Of a stretch of 64,000 nt of DNA, positions 25,682-33,415 are shown piece after piece. Below the pieces are notes generated by a model that was not told the DNA's origin, made no database searches, and saw nothing but the letters and a program-made list of their open reading frames with translations. Position numbers and translations under genes: made by a program. Numbering within the stretch: position 1 is the first letter of the stretch; each line of letters starts with the position of its first letter. Origin of the DNA: Phycisphaerales bacterium (GTDB lineage: Bacteria; Planctomycetota; Phycisphaerae; Sedimentisphaerales; Anaerobacaceae); NCBI GenBank assembly GCA_030602885.1, contig JAUVYV010000009.1:25950-89949 (forward strand). The letters run 5' to 3'.

Positions 25682-27769
25682 TTACTGCTCCTCAAACCCA
25701 CCGAGCTCATATAAACTTGGGGTCAATTTTTCCTTTGCGTCGAAAATAAATATCTGCTGGTCTCCGGGGTCGGCGACCACGACGATTTTTCTTCTGCTTT
25801 TGAGTGCATCCTCGAGGGCGGTGAGCTTTTGCTCGCGTTCATAGATTTTTGGCGCCGCTGAGTGTGCCTTCAACTGGCTGGCGAACCGCTCACCCGTGGC
25901 TCGTGCCAGAGTGGTCTTTTCAAAGGCATCGCCCTGAGATTTACTGAGTATCTCGAAGATATCGCCCTGCGCGGAGGCGAAAGCACTATCGAGCTGTCGG
26001 GCGAGCGTTTCAAGCTGTTGTTGGTCACCAGAGCTTTCGGCGATTTGGTATTTTACGGCGAGCTCGTAGATTTCGTCGGCGTTGCCAACGGAGCCGGCGA
26101 GGGCGCTTAGTGTTCTGTTTAGCTCGGCCTCTGCTTCGAGGATGCTCGCATGTTTTTTCTGTACCGCGCCGATTACTTTCTGATAGTCTTCGGCGACTTC
26201 CATGGGTGGATGGATACCCTGGAGACCGAGGAAGACAATTTCCACACCGAGCCCCGCCTTGTCGGCCTGCTCCTGAATTCTTTGAGTCAGGACGGTTTTT
26301 GCGGTTGCCCGGCCTGCGCCGAGCAAACTGCGTCGAATGGCTTCAGCGCTATCGACTTCAATGGTAGAACCGGCGGCAAACTTTGCAAGCTCGCGGTAGC
26401 AGATGTCCTCGAGGCGTTTTTCGGCGCCCGGTCTGGTCTTCTTGCTCGTATCCTGGTAGTCGCTGTAAGTGTACAAGAAGGCGTAGAGGTCATTTACTCT
26501 GTACTGAATGGGTATATTGGCTTTCAGGATGCTGACCGAAACCGCCCCTTCGGCGGCCTTTGCGACGATTTGGCCGCTGGCGACGAGGACGTCGTACTCC
26601 TCTTCGTAGTGCTGCTTTCCCCAGAGCAGCGGTTCAGGCAGGATTTGTCCTGTCTTGGGGTTTCTCCTGGGCTTGAATCCGATATAGAGGTCTTTAACCC
26701 TTTTGGTTCGGTATTTTCGCGCGATATCGATAGGCCAGGGATACTTTGCGTGTATTCCGGCCCCTACGAGCCGGACCTGGCCGTTGTGGTCTTTGGGATT
26801 TCCGAAGCGTTCGATGATTGCCTGCTCATCGGGATTGACGACTACGACGCAACTGAGCAGGTACAGAGTCAGTGCTCCGAACAGGCACAGCGGCAGGATT
26901 GCCTTTGCGAGCAGTTTATAGAACCATGTCTGGGAGACCTTGAAGCCGAATTGATAGTCGATTGCACCTGCGGCGGTGTGGAGTATTTCGCCGGGTTCGT
27001 TGATTATCCCGAGCAGCCGGCTGTCGAAGGCGCTTCTGCTGTACTGGCCCGCCAGGCGAGGCCTGTAGATGTCCAGAATGATATTGAGCACGGTTTCTAT
27101 GCCGACGACAATAAGCAGTATTGCCAGAACATAATCGATGACTTTTATAACGATGAAATACTCGAACTGTGCCAGCGCCAAGCCGATAGCCATCGCGAAT
27201 GACAGAATGGCAGTGGCAAAAAGGAAGCTGCCGCCGGCCCGCAGGGGTTTCCATTGTATCTGGGCGGACATTCCGGTCGCGTATCTTGAGATGAGGAAAC
27301 TGATAAATGCCATAGCGGTCATGCAGACCGCGCAGAGCAGGGGCTGTTTTACCGCCTGCAAGCTTACTTGTTTGACTGTCCCCAGCAGATACAGTCCGAT
27401 TGCCACCTGATAGGCAGCGACAGCAACCGAGAAGACGGGCAAGAACCACTTTTCGAGTATATCGAGGCGTCCCTGGGCGACGGCAAAGAGCTTAGCTCGC
27501 TCGCCCTGGGTTTGGAATATCGTCGAGGCGTCCCGGTCTCGCGCCAGTTGGCCCATCTCGAGCTTTTCCTGCTCGGCCAGCCCGCGCTGGTAAAACTGGA
27601 TGAACAGGACCAGCCATATCAAGCCGGCCGACAGGAAGAACCAGCTCACCGCGTACACTGCGAAGAACCCACTCCACTTGCCCAGAAGTAAGGCAATGAC
27701 AAAGAAGGCCACATTAACCGCCAGTGACGCTAAAGCAACCCGCTGGGCTGGTTTTGACGATATAGTCAT
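25682..27769 (-). CDS. Polytopic membrane protein with C-terminal SPFH/band 7 domain
   Basis: 695 aa. The first about 310 residues contain roughly six hydrophobic segments (for example VALASLAVNVAFFVIALLLG and WFLPVFSVAVAAYQVAIGLY), followed by a further membrane helix (LPLCLFGALTLYLLSCVVVV) directly joined to a band 7 domain (NPDEQAIIERFGNPKDHNGQ) and a C-terminal helical region (KVIGAVQKKHASILEAEAEL). This places an HflK-like module after a multi-spanning domain. It is the first gene of the SPFH-hflC-hflK set and may form a heteromeric lipid-domain or protease-modulating complex with them. The function of the N-terminal domain is unknown. Confidence 0.75.
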   Translation of the reverse strand: MTISSKPAQRVALASLAVNVAFFVIALLLGKWSGFFAVYAVSWFFLSAGLIWLVLFIQFYQRGLAEQEKLEMGQLARDRDASTIFQTQGERAKLFAVAQGRLDILEKWFLPVFSVAVAAYQVAIGLYLLGTVKQVSLQAVKQPLLCAVCMTAMAFISFLISRYATGMSAQIQWKPLRAGGSFLFATAILSFAMAIGLALAQFEYFIVIKVIDYVLAILLIVVGIETVLNIILDIYRPRLAGQYSRSAFDSRLLGIINEPGEILHTAAGAIDYQFGFKVSQTWFYKLLAKAILPLCLFGALTLYLLSCVVVVNPDEQAIIERFGNPKDHNGQVRLVGAGIHAKYPWPIDIARKYRTKRVKDLYIGFKPRRNPKTGQILPEPLLWGKQHYEEEYDVLVASGQIVAKAAEGAVSVSILKANIPIQYRVNDLYAFLYTYSDYQDTSKKTRPGAEKRLEDICYRELAKFAAGSTIEVDSAEAIRRSLLGAGRATAKTVLTQRIQEQADKAGLGVEIVFLGLQGIHPPMEVAEDYQKVIGAVQKKHASILEAEAELNRTLSALAGSVGNADEIYELAVKYQIAESSGDQQQLETLARQLDSAFASAQGDIFEILSKSQGDAFEKTTLARATGERFASQLKAHSAAPKIYEREQKLTALEDALKSRRKIVVVADPGDQQIFIFDAKEKLTPSLYELGGFEEQ

Positions 27770-27838
27770 TCGTTACCCTTTGTGTTTTCCTGCGAACAAA
27801 AAGTCCCAATTTGACATAACTATATTATTCCTTAACTG

Positions 27839-27867
27839 TTTACAAGGTCGAAACTGTGCACTATAAC
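27839..27867 (+). promoter_or_regulatory. Sigma-70-like promoter upstream of orphan ABC-2 permease
   Basis: TTTACA (27839-27844), 17 bp, TATAAC (27862-27867), in the divergent spacer between the SPFH operon and the plus-strand permease gene. Motif seen by eye. Confidence 0.4.
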
Positions 27868-27998
27868 AATATATCGCCGATTGGAACAGGGGCAGTTGCG
27901 AAAAAATGCAGCCGCAAACTCAAGTGCGGCCGGTCCGACGACGCTGTACATGTCCCGACAACAGATGCCCGACAGAGCGGGTGAACTTGTGGCGAGCC

Positions 27999-28961
27999 AT
28001 GAATAGACTATTTACGATAGCGAAAAATACGTTCACAGAAACCCTTCGACAGCCGGTGTACGCGATAATCATTATCGCTGCCCTGCTTCTACTGCTCATA
28101 AGCCCATCGTTTGCGATGTTCACGATGAGCGACGACAATAAGCTCTTGCGAGAATTGGGGTTATCTACGCTGTTTCTGGCGAGTTTGTTCATCGCAATAT
28201 TTTCGGCGTCCGGGGCGGTCGCCGAGGAAATTGAGAACAAAACGATTATGACGGTTCTGAGCAAGCCGGTGCAACGTCCTATATTCGTGATTGCCAAGTT
28301 CTTAGGGGTAGCCGCAGCGGTTGTTTTGGCCCATTATATATGCACAATCGGGCTGCTTATGGCAATCAGACACGGCGTGCTGGAGAGTGTCAATGACACC
28401 CATGACTGGACGGTCTTGACCACGGCAGGGGTGGCTCTATTGTCTGCGTTTTTGCTAAGTGCTTTCTTCAACTACGCTTATGACTGGAAGTTCTCTTCGA
28501 CAGCAATCCTGCTGCTGGCTTTGTTTGGCTCGTTGGGGATAGTATTCCTGGCGTTCATTGACCGCGACTGGCAGTTTGCTCCACAGAATAACGGGATAAA
28601 CTCGCTTGATGTCTGGGGTTCGGTTCTGCTGCTTTTGGCTGCGCTGGTGATTGTTGCGCTGGCAGTGGCGCTTTCCACGAGATTCAACATAGTTGTGACG
28701 CTCTCTGCCTGCATCGGGCTCTTTCTGCTCGGCCTGGTGACGGACTGGGTTTTTGGGCGATTTGCAGAGACCCACCTTTGGGCTAAAATCTGCTATTTTG
28801 CAGTGCCGAATCTGCAGGTGTTTTGGATAAGTGACGCGATTTACGAGGAAAGTCAGATTCCTGTCAGATATATTGTCATCAGTGCAACATACGCCCTGTG
28901 CTATACCGCCGGGATACTTGCGATAGCAGTGGCACTTTTCCAGCGTCGGCAGGTAGGGTGA
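27999..28961 (+). CDS. ABC-2 type transporter permease (no adjacent ATPase)
   Basis: About 320 aa with six or seven hydrophobic segments. The N terminus MNRLFTIAKNTFTETLRQPVYAIIIIAALLL and IENKTIMTVLSKPVQRPIFVI are typical of ABC-2/NatB-like permeases. I take the ATG at 27999; a GTG at 27981 in frame is possible. No ATP-binding gene lies beside it, so it may use an ATPase encoded elsewhere, perhaps one of the two in this window (20.2-21.5 kb or 37.7 kb). It resembles the permease at 18.8 kb in topology but lacks the large central soluble domain. Confidence 0.8.
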   Translation: MNRLFTIAKNTFTETLRQPVYAIIIIAALLLLLISPSFAMFTMSDDNKLLRELGLSTLFLASLFIAIFSASGAVAEEIENKTIMTVLSKPVQRPIFVIAKFLGVAAAVVLAHYICTIGLLMAIRHGVLESVNDTHDWTVLTTAGVALLSAFLLSAFFNYAYDWKFSSTAILLLALFGSLGIVFLAFIDRDWQFAPQNNGINSLDVWGSVLLLLAALVIVALAVALSTRFNIVVTLSACIGLFLLGLVTDWVFGRFAETHLWAKICYFAVPNLQVFWISDAIYEESQIPVRYIVISATYALCYTAGILAIAVALFQRRQVG

Positions 28962-28963
28962 TC

Positions 28964-29000
28964 CGTATTGCGTATTGCATATCGCGTATCGCGGGGGATA
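28964..29000. repeat. GTATTGCGTATTGC-type intergenic repeat
   Basis: Degenerate GTATTGCGTATTGCATATCG repeats between the permease and the acetyltransferase stop codon. The reverse-complement family (CGCAATACACAATACG) recurs upstream of serS (36093) and in the 23S-5S spacer (56157). Confidence 0.6.
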
Positions 29001-29014
29001 CCCCACTGTTTCGC

Positions 29015-29467
29015 CTATAAATCCTTCACCAGTGCGACCTCGTCGCAGTTTTCCTGTTTGGGACATCGCGCGCAGTCACTCCAGACCTTCATGGGCAAAG
29101 TATTCTTCTCAATAAGCTTAAACCTCAGCTTCTCGAAGAACTCCGGCTTCAAGGTCAGAGCGAACAAACGCGGCAGACCGAGTCGCCGGGCCTGTTCAAC
29201 GGCTGCCTCAACGAGCATTTTTCCGACACCTGTGCCTTTGCTTGCCTCCGCGACGGCTAATGACTTTATCTCACCCAAATCAGACCAGACCACCTCCATC
29301 GCGCAGCAGCCAACGGCGTCGCCGTTCGATTCGACGACAAGGAAGGTCTGAAGGTTTTTGTAGATATCAGCCATCGAGCGAAACAACATCTGGTCGCGCT
29401 CCGCGTAGAAGTTCACCAGAGCGTGAATCGCCTTGACATCCGAAACTTTCGCACCACGAACTTTCAT
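29015..29467 (-). CDS. ArgA-like GNAT acetyltransferase (short N-acetylglutamate synthase type)
   Basis: About 150-aa GNAT protein, start at the ATG 29467 (MKVRGAKVSDVKAIHALVNF). The acetyl-CoA-binding signature is LAVAEASKGTGVGKMLVEA. The C-terminal FFEKLRFKLIEKNTLPMKVW followed by DCARCPKQENCDEVAL, with three clustered cysteines, is characteristic of the stand-alone short N-acetylglutamate synthases that start arginine synthesis in many bacteria lacking the long ArgA. argG is encoded elsewhere in this window, but unlinked. Longer in-frame starts up to 29701 would enter repeat-like DNA and are unlikely. A good promoter lies only eight bases upstream of the ATG, so the mRNA may be leaderless. 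Confidence 0.78.
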   Translation of the reverse strand: MKVRGAKVSDVKAIHALVNFYAERDQMLFRSMADIYKNLQTFLVVESNGDAVGCCAMEVVWSDLGEIKSLAVAEASKGTGVGKMLVEAAVEQARRLGLPRLFALTLKPEFFEKLRFKLIEKNTLPMKVWSDCARCPKQENCDEVALVKDL

Positions 29468-29475
29468 AGTGAGCA

Positions 29476-29504
29476 AGTATAACCATACTGCACGGTTGTT
29501 TCCA
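29476..29504 (-). promoter_or_regulatory. Promoter of the ArgA-like gene, leaderless geometry
   Basis: Minus strand TGGAAA (29504-29499), 17 bp, TATACT (29481-29476). Only eight bases separate the -10 box from the ATG, so the predicted transcript begins within about three bases of the start codon. Confidence 0.5.
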
Positions 29505-29613
29505 GAGCCTGTTCTGAGCAAAAACGAGGGATCCGAGATATGCCCTGATCTGACTGTTAAAATGTTAGGCCAAGAACCGGAGTGTGAGGACTTTGCGAAT
29601 CGACATCGATACT

Positions 29614-29967
29614 CTAATAGCAGTCGTCCAAAGTCATCGGTGGGATGCGGGTGCGTAAGAACTCTATCAGCTTCGGGATATCCGCATCGGCTGCTCTCCA
29701 TATCTCCTGCAAGTCCACTCCTCGATAGTGATGTACGAGCTTGTCACGCATCCTCGCCATAGCCGACCAGGGTATGGACGCGTTTGCCTTCTTAAACTGC
29801 TCACTGAGAAGCTTGGCAACCTCACCGATAATGAGAAACTGGTGGATTATGGCCGATTGTGTCTTCGCATCCGACCTGAATTGTTCAAAACCAATATCGG
29901 CCTTAAAGCTGGCGATTTGCCTTGCCGCCTGATACATATCCACAAGCAGAGCTTTGTCACGCTGCAT
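29614..29967 (-). CDS. hepT: HepT-like HEPN-domain RNase toxin (DUF86)
   Basis: HEPN-domain toxin of the HepT/MntA type, about 117 aa from the ATG at 29967 (MQRDKALLVDMYQAARQIAS); an upstream ATG at 29988 would lengthen the overlap with the partner gene. The catalytic RX4HXY motif is intact as RDKLVHHY, with the preceding IGEVAKLLSEQF helix typical of DUF86. In known systems HepT is an RNase inactivated when MntA adds AMP to the tyrosine of this motif. It overlaps mntA by 11 bases on the same strand. Confidence 0.9.
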   Translation of the reverse strand: MQRDKALLVDMYQAARQIASFKADIGFEQFRSDAKTQSAIIHQFLIIGEVAKLLSEQFKKANASIPWSAMARMRDKLVHHYRGVDLQEIWRAADADIPKLIEFLRTRIPPMTLDDCY

Positions 29968-30271
29968 AAATCTGCCTCGCTGACTCAAGTATCCGGCGGC
30001 GACAAATGGGATTGGGATTTTCCTCTGCCGCCCTGCTGCTCACAAGGTCAACTTCTCGGCCAAGCAGGCCCGTCAGCTCCTCTTCCATTCGATAATGGTC
30101 GAACATACTCCACCCGGCATCCGGCGCAAAAGTTACAAGCAAATCTATGTCGCTGTCGGCCCGCAATTTGCCCGATGCCGCCGAGCCGAACACCGCCAGC
30201 CGCTTTATCTTCCACCGCCGGCAAAAATCGGCTATCTGCTCGCTCGTTGCCCCTATGTTTATCGCCGTCAT
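29957..30271 (-). CDS. mntA: MntA-like minimal nucleotidyltransferase antitoxin
   Basis: 104-aa MNT-fold protein with the GSX10DXD nucleotidyltransferase signature (GSAASGKLRADSDIDLLV). It is the probable AMP-transferring antitoxin of the downstream hepT. The third acidic strand is visible as GREVDLVS. Gene order antitoxin-toxin with short overlap is standard for this family. It is one of four such modules in the window. Confidence 0.9.
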   Translation of the reverse strand: MTAINIGATSEQIADFCRRWKIKRLAVFGSAASGKLRADSDIDLLVTFAPDAGWSMFDHYRMEEELTGLLGREVDLVSSRAAEENPNPICRRRILESARQIYAA

Positions 30272-30490
30272 CTTTGTTTCCTCATAATTTATACGCCTGT
30301 GGCGTACTTAGTCATTTGCCCTTATATTAACCGTTCCTATCCCGTGAGGCAAGGGCTGCAATATCCATCTTTTTCATCCTTCGCAGTAGCTTCGGCCTCA
30401 AATTCGCAGGTTTCAGTAGCGAAAAAAAGGTATCGGGTTCTTCTTTCCATTTCTGCGGATGTGGGAAACCAGTCGCTCCCTCTCGGCGTC

Positions 30491-30949
30491 TTATTGGAGT
30501 TTCTTCTCGTCGAAATCATTTTTGGAGCAAATCTCGACCTCCGCAATATTTCGGCAATAGGCCTTCGCTATTTTCAGTTTCGCCCTAAAGTTATTCATTT
30601 GTCTTATGCCCTTGTCGCTATAAACGATGAAAAGCAGGTTCGGTTTCGACTTTTGCTCGCATTTACCTACTGCATAGTCTGCAAGAATCGCAGCACCTAC
30701 AAGTGCCTTCCTAACGGGGTCATTTTCCACTTCGATGATGTATCTGATAGTGCCAGTGTCGTTCTTGTCGCGTAATACGACGTCCGGTTGGTAGATGTGG
30801 GTTTCTTTGTTGGGAAGCCGGTTTTGTGCGTCTATCTCGGCGGCGACTTGGAACTTGGACGAGTAACGGCGTTTTATCTGTTCTTGGATTTTCCGATGTT
30901 CTTCTTTCATGATTTCACTCTTAATTTGAGCCTGTGTTTCAGTGTTCAT
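30491..30949 (-). CDS. Hypothetical protein, possible PD-(D/E)XK-like fold
   Basis: 152 aa, soluble, basic N terminus (EEHRKIQEQIKRRYSSKFQ). A stretch YQPDVVLRDKNDTG followed by RYIIEVENDP resembles the PD...ExK core of restriction-endonuclease-like folds, although the expected Lys is replaced by Glu, so nuclease activity is doubtful. The C-terminal half (PNLLFIVYSDKGIRQM) reads like an alternating beta/alpha fold. It stands alone between two HEPN/MNT modules. I do not recognise a named family. Confidence 0.55.
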   Translation of the reverse strand: MNTETQAQIKSEIMKEEHRKIQEQIKRRYSSKFQVAAEIDAQNRLPNKETHIYQPDVVLRDKNDTGTIRYIIEVENDPVRKALVGAAILADYAVGKCEQKSKPNLLFIVYSDKGIRQMNNFRAKLKIAKAYCRNIAEVEICSKNDFDEKKLQ

Positions 30950-31056
30950 AGAAAACTATGGGACGGTCTTTTTAATCACCATGTTTACCTACATTCCTTC
31001 CAACCAATGCTCCGCGATGAGCGAGAAGTCTGCAAAATTGACTTTGCCGTGGCTGG

Positions 31057-31273
31057 TTAGAACAATGGTTTCTTTTCCAGCAGCTTACGCATCCTGCGTC
31101 GCACAAGCCGGGCAAGTCTCACCGCCTCCTTTGCCTCGGACAGCCCAACCGGCTCGTAAGGACGTAGGACAGTCTCTGCCCATTTTCAATGTATGAACGG
31201 CGTTCTTCAGGTCGTTCTCGGCCTTGGCCGTCCATTCGTGCACGACGGTTAGAATCTTGTCATTGTCTGTCAT
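31057..31273 (-). pseudogene. HEPN-domain gene with internal deletion and frameshift
   Basis: The frame starting at 31273 encodes a HEPN N terminus (VVHEWTAKAENDLKNAVHTL then MGRDCPT), after which the frame becomes meaningless. In the neighbouring frame the DNA immediately continues as PYEPVGLSEAKEAVRLARLV then RRRMRKLLEK, which is the C-terminal end of the same family, stopping at 31057. Compared with the intact HEPN protein at 46.1-46.5 kb, roughly 65-70 central residues are missing. So the gene has lost its core by deletion with a frame change. The MNT partner upstream is intact and overlaps its start by 14 bases. Confidence 0.75.
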
Positions 31274-31595
31274 AGAGGACCCGCCCTTCTCTCACAGCCG
31301 GCCACTCGATGGTGCCGACAACGTCCTTTCGCCACTCGAATTCATCCGGCGTGACGACAACCACATCTTTTGCGATGCGGAACTCGTGCAGTGCAACGCC
31401 GATTTTCACCGCCTTCTCGCGTCTTGAGCCGACCACCGGCATCACGATAAGCAGGTCAACATCGCTGTCGGGCGCAGCGTCGCCGCGGGCGTGCGAGCCG
31501 AAGAGGATTATCTTCTCGGGCCGAAACCGCTCGACGATGCGTTCAACCATCCTTTGAATCTGTTTTCGCACCTCGTTTTTCGCTACGGATACCAT
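31260..31595 (-). CDS. Minimal nucleotidyltransferase (MNT), partner HEPN gene broken
   Basis: 111 aa from the ATG at 31595, which has AGGAG six bases upstream (an ATG at 31610 is also in frame). The MNT signature GSX10DXD is intact (GSHARGDAAPDSDVDLLIV), and a C-terminal WPAVREGRVLYDR helix matches the MNT/HEPN family whose partner is a HEPN domain without the RX4HXY motif. Its downstream HEPN gene is a pseudogene, so this is an orphan antitoxin-like protein. Confidence 0.85.
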   Translation of the reverse strand: MVSVAKNEVRKQIQRMVERIVERFRPEKIILFGSHARGDAAPDSDVDLLIVMPVVGSRREKAVKIGVALHEFRIAKDVVVVTPDEFEWRKDVVGTIEWPAVREGRVLYDRQ

Positions 31596-31610
31596 ATCTG
31601 CTCCTGACAA

Positions 31611-31881
31611 AAGACATCCAACAGCATCGCGTCCGACGGTCGTTTCACCTCACTTTTCTTAGGATACAGCGTAGAGGGGGCGTTTGCAAGCCGAAAATAC
31701 TTCTCTGCCCTGGCCCGTGCAGCGTCCGCCGAAGATGGTCAATCATTCCCCCGGAGGGATTTTCGCAGATTGTTCCCTGTTGCCGTATCTCTGAATCAAG
31801 AAAATCCCTATCTTTTTGTGCCTTTTCGTTTTTCGTCTCTTCCCTCGACTTTGTTCGGGGTAATGAAAGAATAAAAAAAAC
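31611..31881. other. Gene-free spacer containing a short repeat
   Basis: No convincing gene. A block at about 31755-31794 (GATTTTCGCAGATTGTTCCC then TGTTGCCGT) closely resembles the DNA just before comEC at about 40147-40178 (GGTTTTCGCGGATTGTCCCG then GTGTTGCCGT), so this is a dispersed repeat. The rest shows nothing I can name. Confidence 0.5.
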
Positions 31882-31909
31882 TGGAAAAAGCAGAGCGAAT
31901 CGCTACAAT
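31882..31909 (+). promoter_or_regulatory. Promoter of the acyl-chain cluster, leaderless geometry
   Basis: TGGAAA (31882-31887), 16 bp, TACAAT (31904-31909). The ATG of the first hotdog gene follows ten bases later at 31920, leaving room for a leader of at most about four nucleotides and no ribosome-binding site. Confidence 0.45.
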
Positions 31910-31919
31910 TGCCGCAACT

Positions 31920-32387
31920 ATGAGGTTCATACTGATTGACAGGATAGTTGAGTTGGACAGCGGCAGGCGGATAAAAGCGGTCAAGAGCGTCTCGCTTGCA
32001 GAGGAGTACTTAGCAGACCACTTTCCGACGTTTCCGGTTCTGCCGGGTGTGCTGCTTCTGGAAGGGCTTATTGAATCCGCATCATGGCTGGTCCGCGAGG
32101 CAGAGAGCTTTGCCCACAGTATGGTCTTGCTCGAGCAGGCCAGAAACGTAAAATACAAGTCTTTTCTTGCGCCGGGCGGACAAATAGAATACACGGTCAA
32201 TGCCAGGACAATAGAAGAAAACGTCAGCAGTTTCGTCGGGGCAGGTGTCTCGGCTGGTGAGCAGATAGTAGAAGCCAAGTTTGCCCTGCGGCATTTCAAC
32301 CTCGCCGACAAAGATTCGGCGATGGCTGCTGTAGATGCGCAAGTAATTGAGAATATGAAAACCAGATGGGCGTTGCTGCGGAACTGA
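31920..32387 (+). CDS. Hotdog-fold acyl-ACP dehydratase-like protein (FabZ/FabA family), copy 1
   Basis: 155-aa hotdog protein opening an acyl-chain cluster. The FabZ-like active-site block DHFPTFPVLPGVLLLEGLIE retains the His and the Glu that FabZ/FabA use for dehydration of 3-hydroxyacyl-ACP. The N terminus MRFILIDRIVELDSG aligns with MRWIWIDKFVEFKSG of the second hotdog gene 1 kb downstream, supporting the start codon. The two are diverged paralogues. Substrate and product are unknown; context (ACP, two ketosynthase-like proteins) indicates a dedicated acyl or polyketide-like product and not housekeeping fatty-acid synthesis. Confidence 0.85.
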   Translation: MRFILIDRIVELDSGRRIKAVKSVSLAEEYLADHFPTFPVLPGVLLLEGLIESASWLVREAESFAHSMVLLEQARNVKYKSFLAPGGQIEYTVNARTIEENVSSFVGAGVSAGEQIVEAKFALRHFNLADKDSAMAAVDAQVIENMKTRWALLRN

Positions 32388-32426
32388 TAGCGACCGGCGA
32401 ACGCACAAAACTAACGGAGTATTGTT

Positions 32427-32849
32427 ATGGCAGCCGATGCAGGAAGAGCAAATATGACGATGAGTCGGGATGAGATATTCGGACAGGTTCAGGAAGTATT
32501 GGTGGATGCACTTGGCATTGACGACGACGAAGTTAGTGAAGAAGCTACTCTGATGGGAGACCTCGGAGCAGAGAGCATTGACTTTCTGGACATAGTGTTT
32601 CGGCTGGAAAAAACCTTCGGGATAAAGATACCGAGAGAAGAGCTGTTTCCTGCCGAGACGCTGATGAACAACCCTGAGTTTGTGAACAACGGCAAGCTGA
32701 CAGAGAAAGGGCTGGCCGAGCTCAGGGACAAGATGTCGCACACCGACATTAGCGCGTTTGAAAGCGACCCGGATGTCAACAAGCTGGGAGACCTGTTCAC
32801 GGTCAGAATGATTGTCAACTTCGTCCAGAGCAAGCTCGAGGCCGCATGA
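32427..32849 (+). CDS. Acyl carrier protein, long form
   Basis: 140-aa acyl carrier protein. The phosphopantetheine attachment Ser is Ser50 in GDLGAESIDFLDIVFRLEK, a normal ACP helix-II region. At 140 residues it is much longer than a standard 75-85-aa ACP: between helix II and the final helix lies an insertion (about residues 72-125, including TLMNNPEFVNNGKLTEKGLA). GGAG lies about nine bases upstream of the ATG. Flanked by hotdog dehydratases, it is likely a dedicated carrier for this cluster. A terminator-like hairpin follows. Confidence 0.9.
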   Translation: MAADAGRANMTMSRDEIFGQVQEVLVDALGIDDDEVSEEATLMGDLGAESIDFLDIVFRLEKTFGIKIPREELFPAETLMNNPEFVNNGKLTEKGLAELRDKMSHTDISAFESDPDVNKLGDLFTVRMIVNFVQSKLEAA

Positions 32850-32875
32850 AGACGAGGAATTGTTTCAGCACGTTA

Positions 32876-32907
32876 TCGGCAGGTACTTTAAGGGGCCTGC
32901 CGACAAT
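32876..32907 (+). terminator. Hairpin terminator-like element after ACP gene
   Basis: Inverted repeat TCGGCAGG (32876-32883) / CCTGCCGA (32896-32903) with a 12-base loop, followed by CAATTTT. It lies between the ACP gene and the second hotdog gene and could partly terminate transcription and set the ACP-to-downstream ratio. Confidence 0.5.
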
Positions 32908-32909
32908 TT

Positions 32910-32915
32910 TATAAT
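32910..32915 (+). promoter_or_regulatory. TATAAT -10 box just upstream of second hotdog gene
   Basis: A perfect TATAAT, nine bases before the ATG at 32925, immediately behind the hairpin. No clear -35 is visible. If used, it gives an almost leaderless mRNA, like the promoter of the first hotdog gene. Confidence 0.35.
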
Positions 32916-32924
32916 GGCATAGCA

Positions 32925-33404
<480 letters not shown>

Positions 33405-33415
33405 GAGGCAAATCG

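Noticed and set aside
26150..27202. 350-aa plus-strand open frame
   Set aside because: Lies fully antisense to the polytopic SPFH gene and has no recognisable motif.
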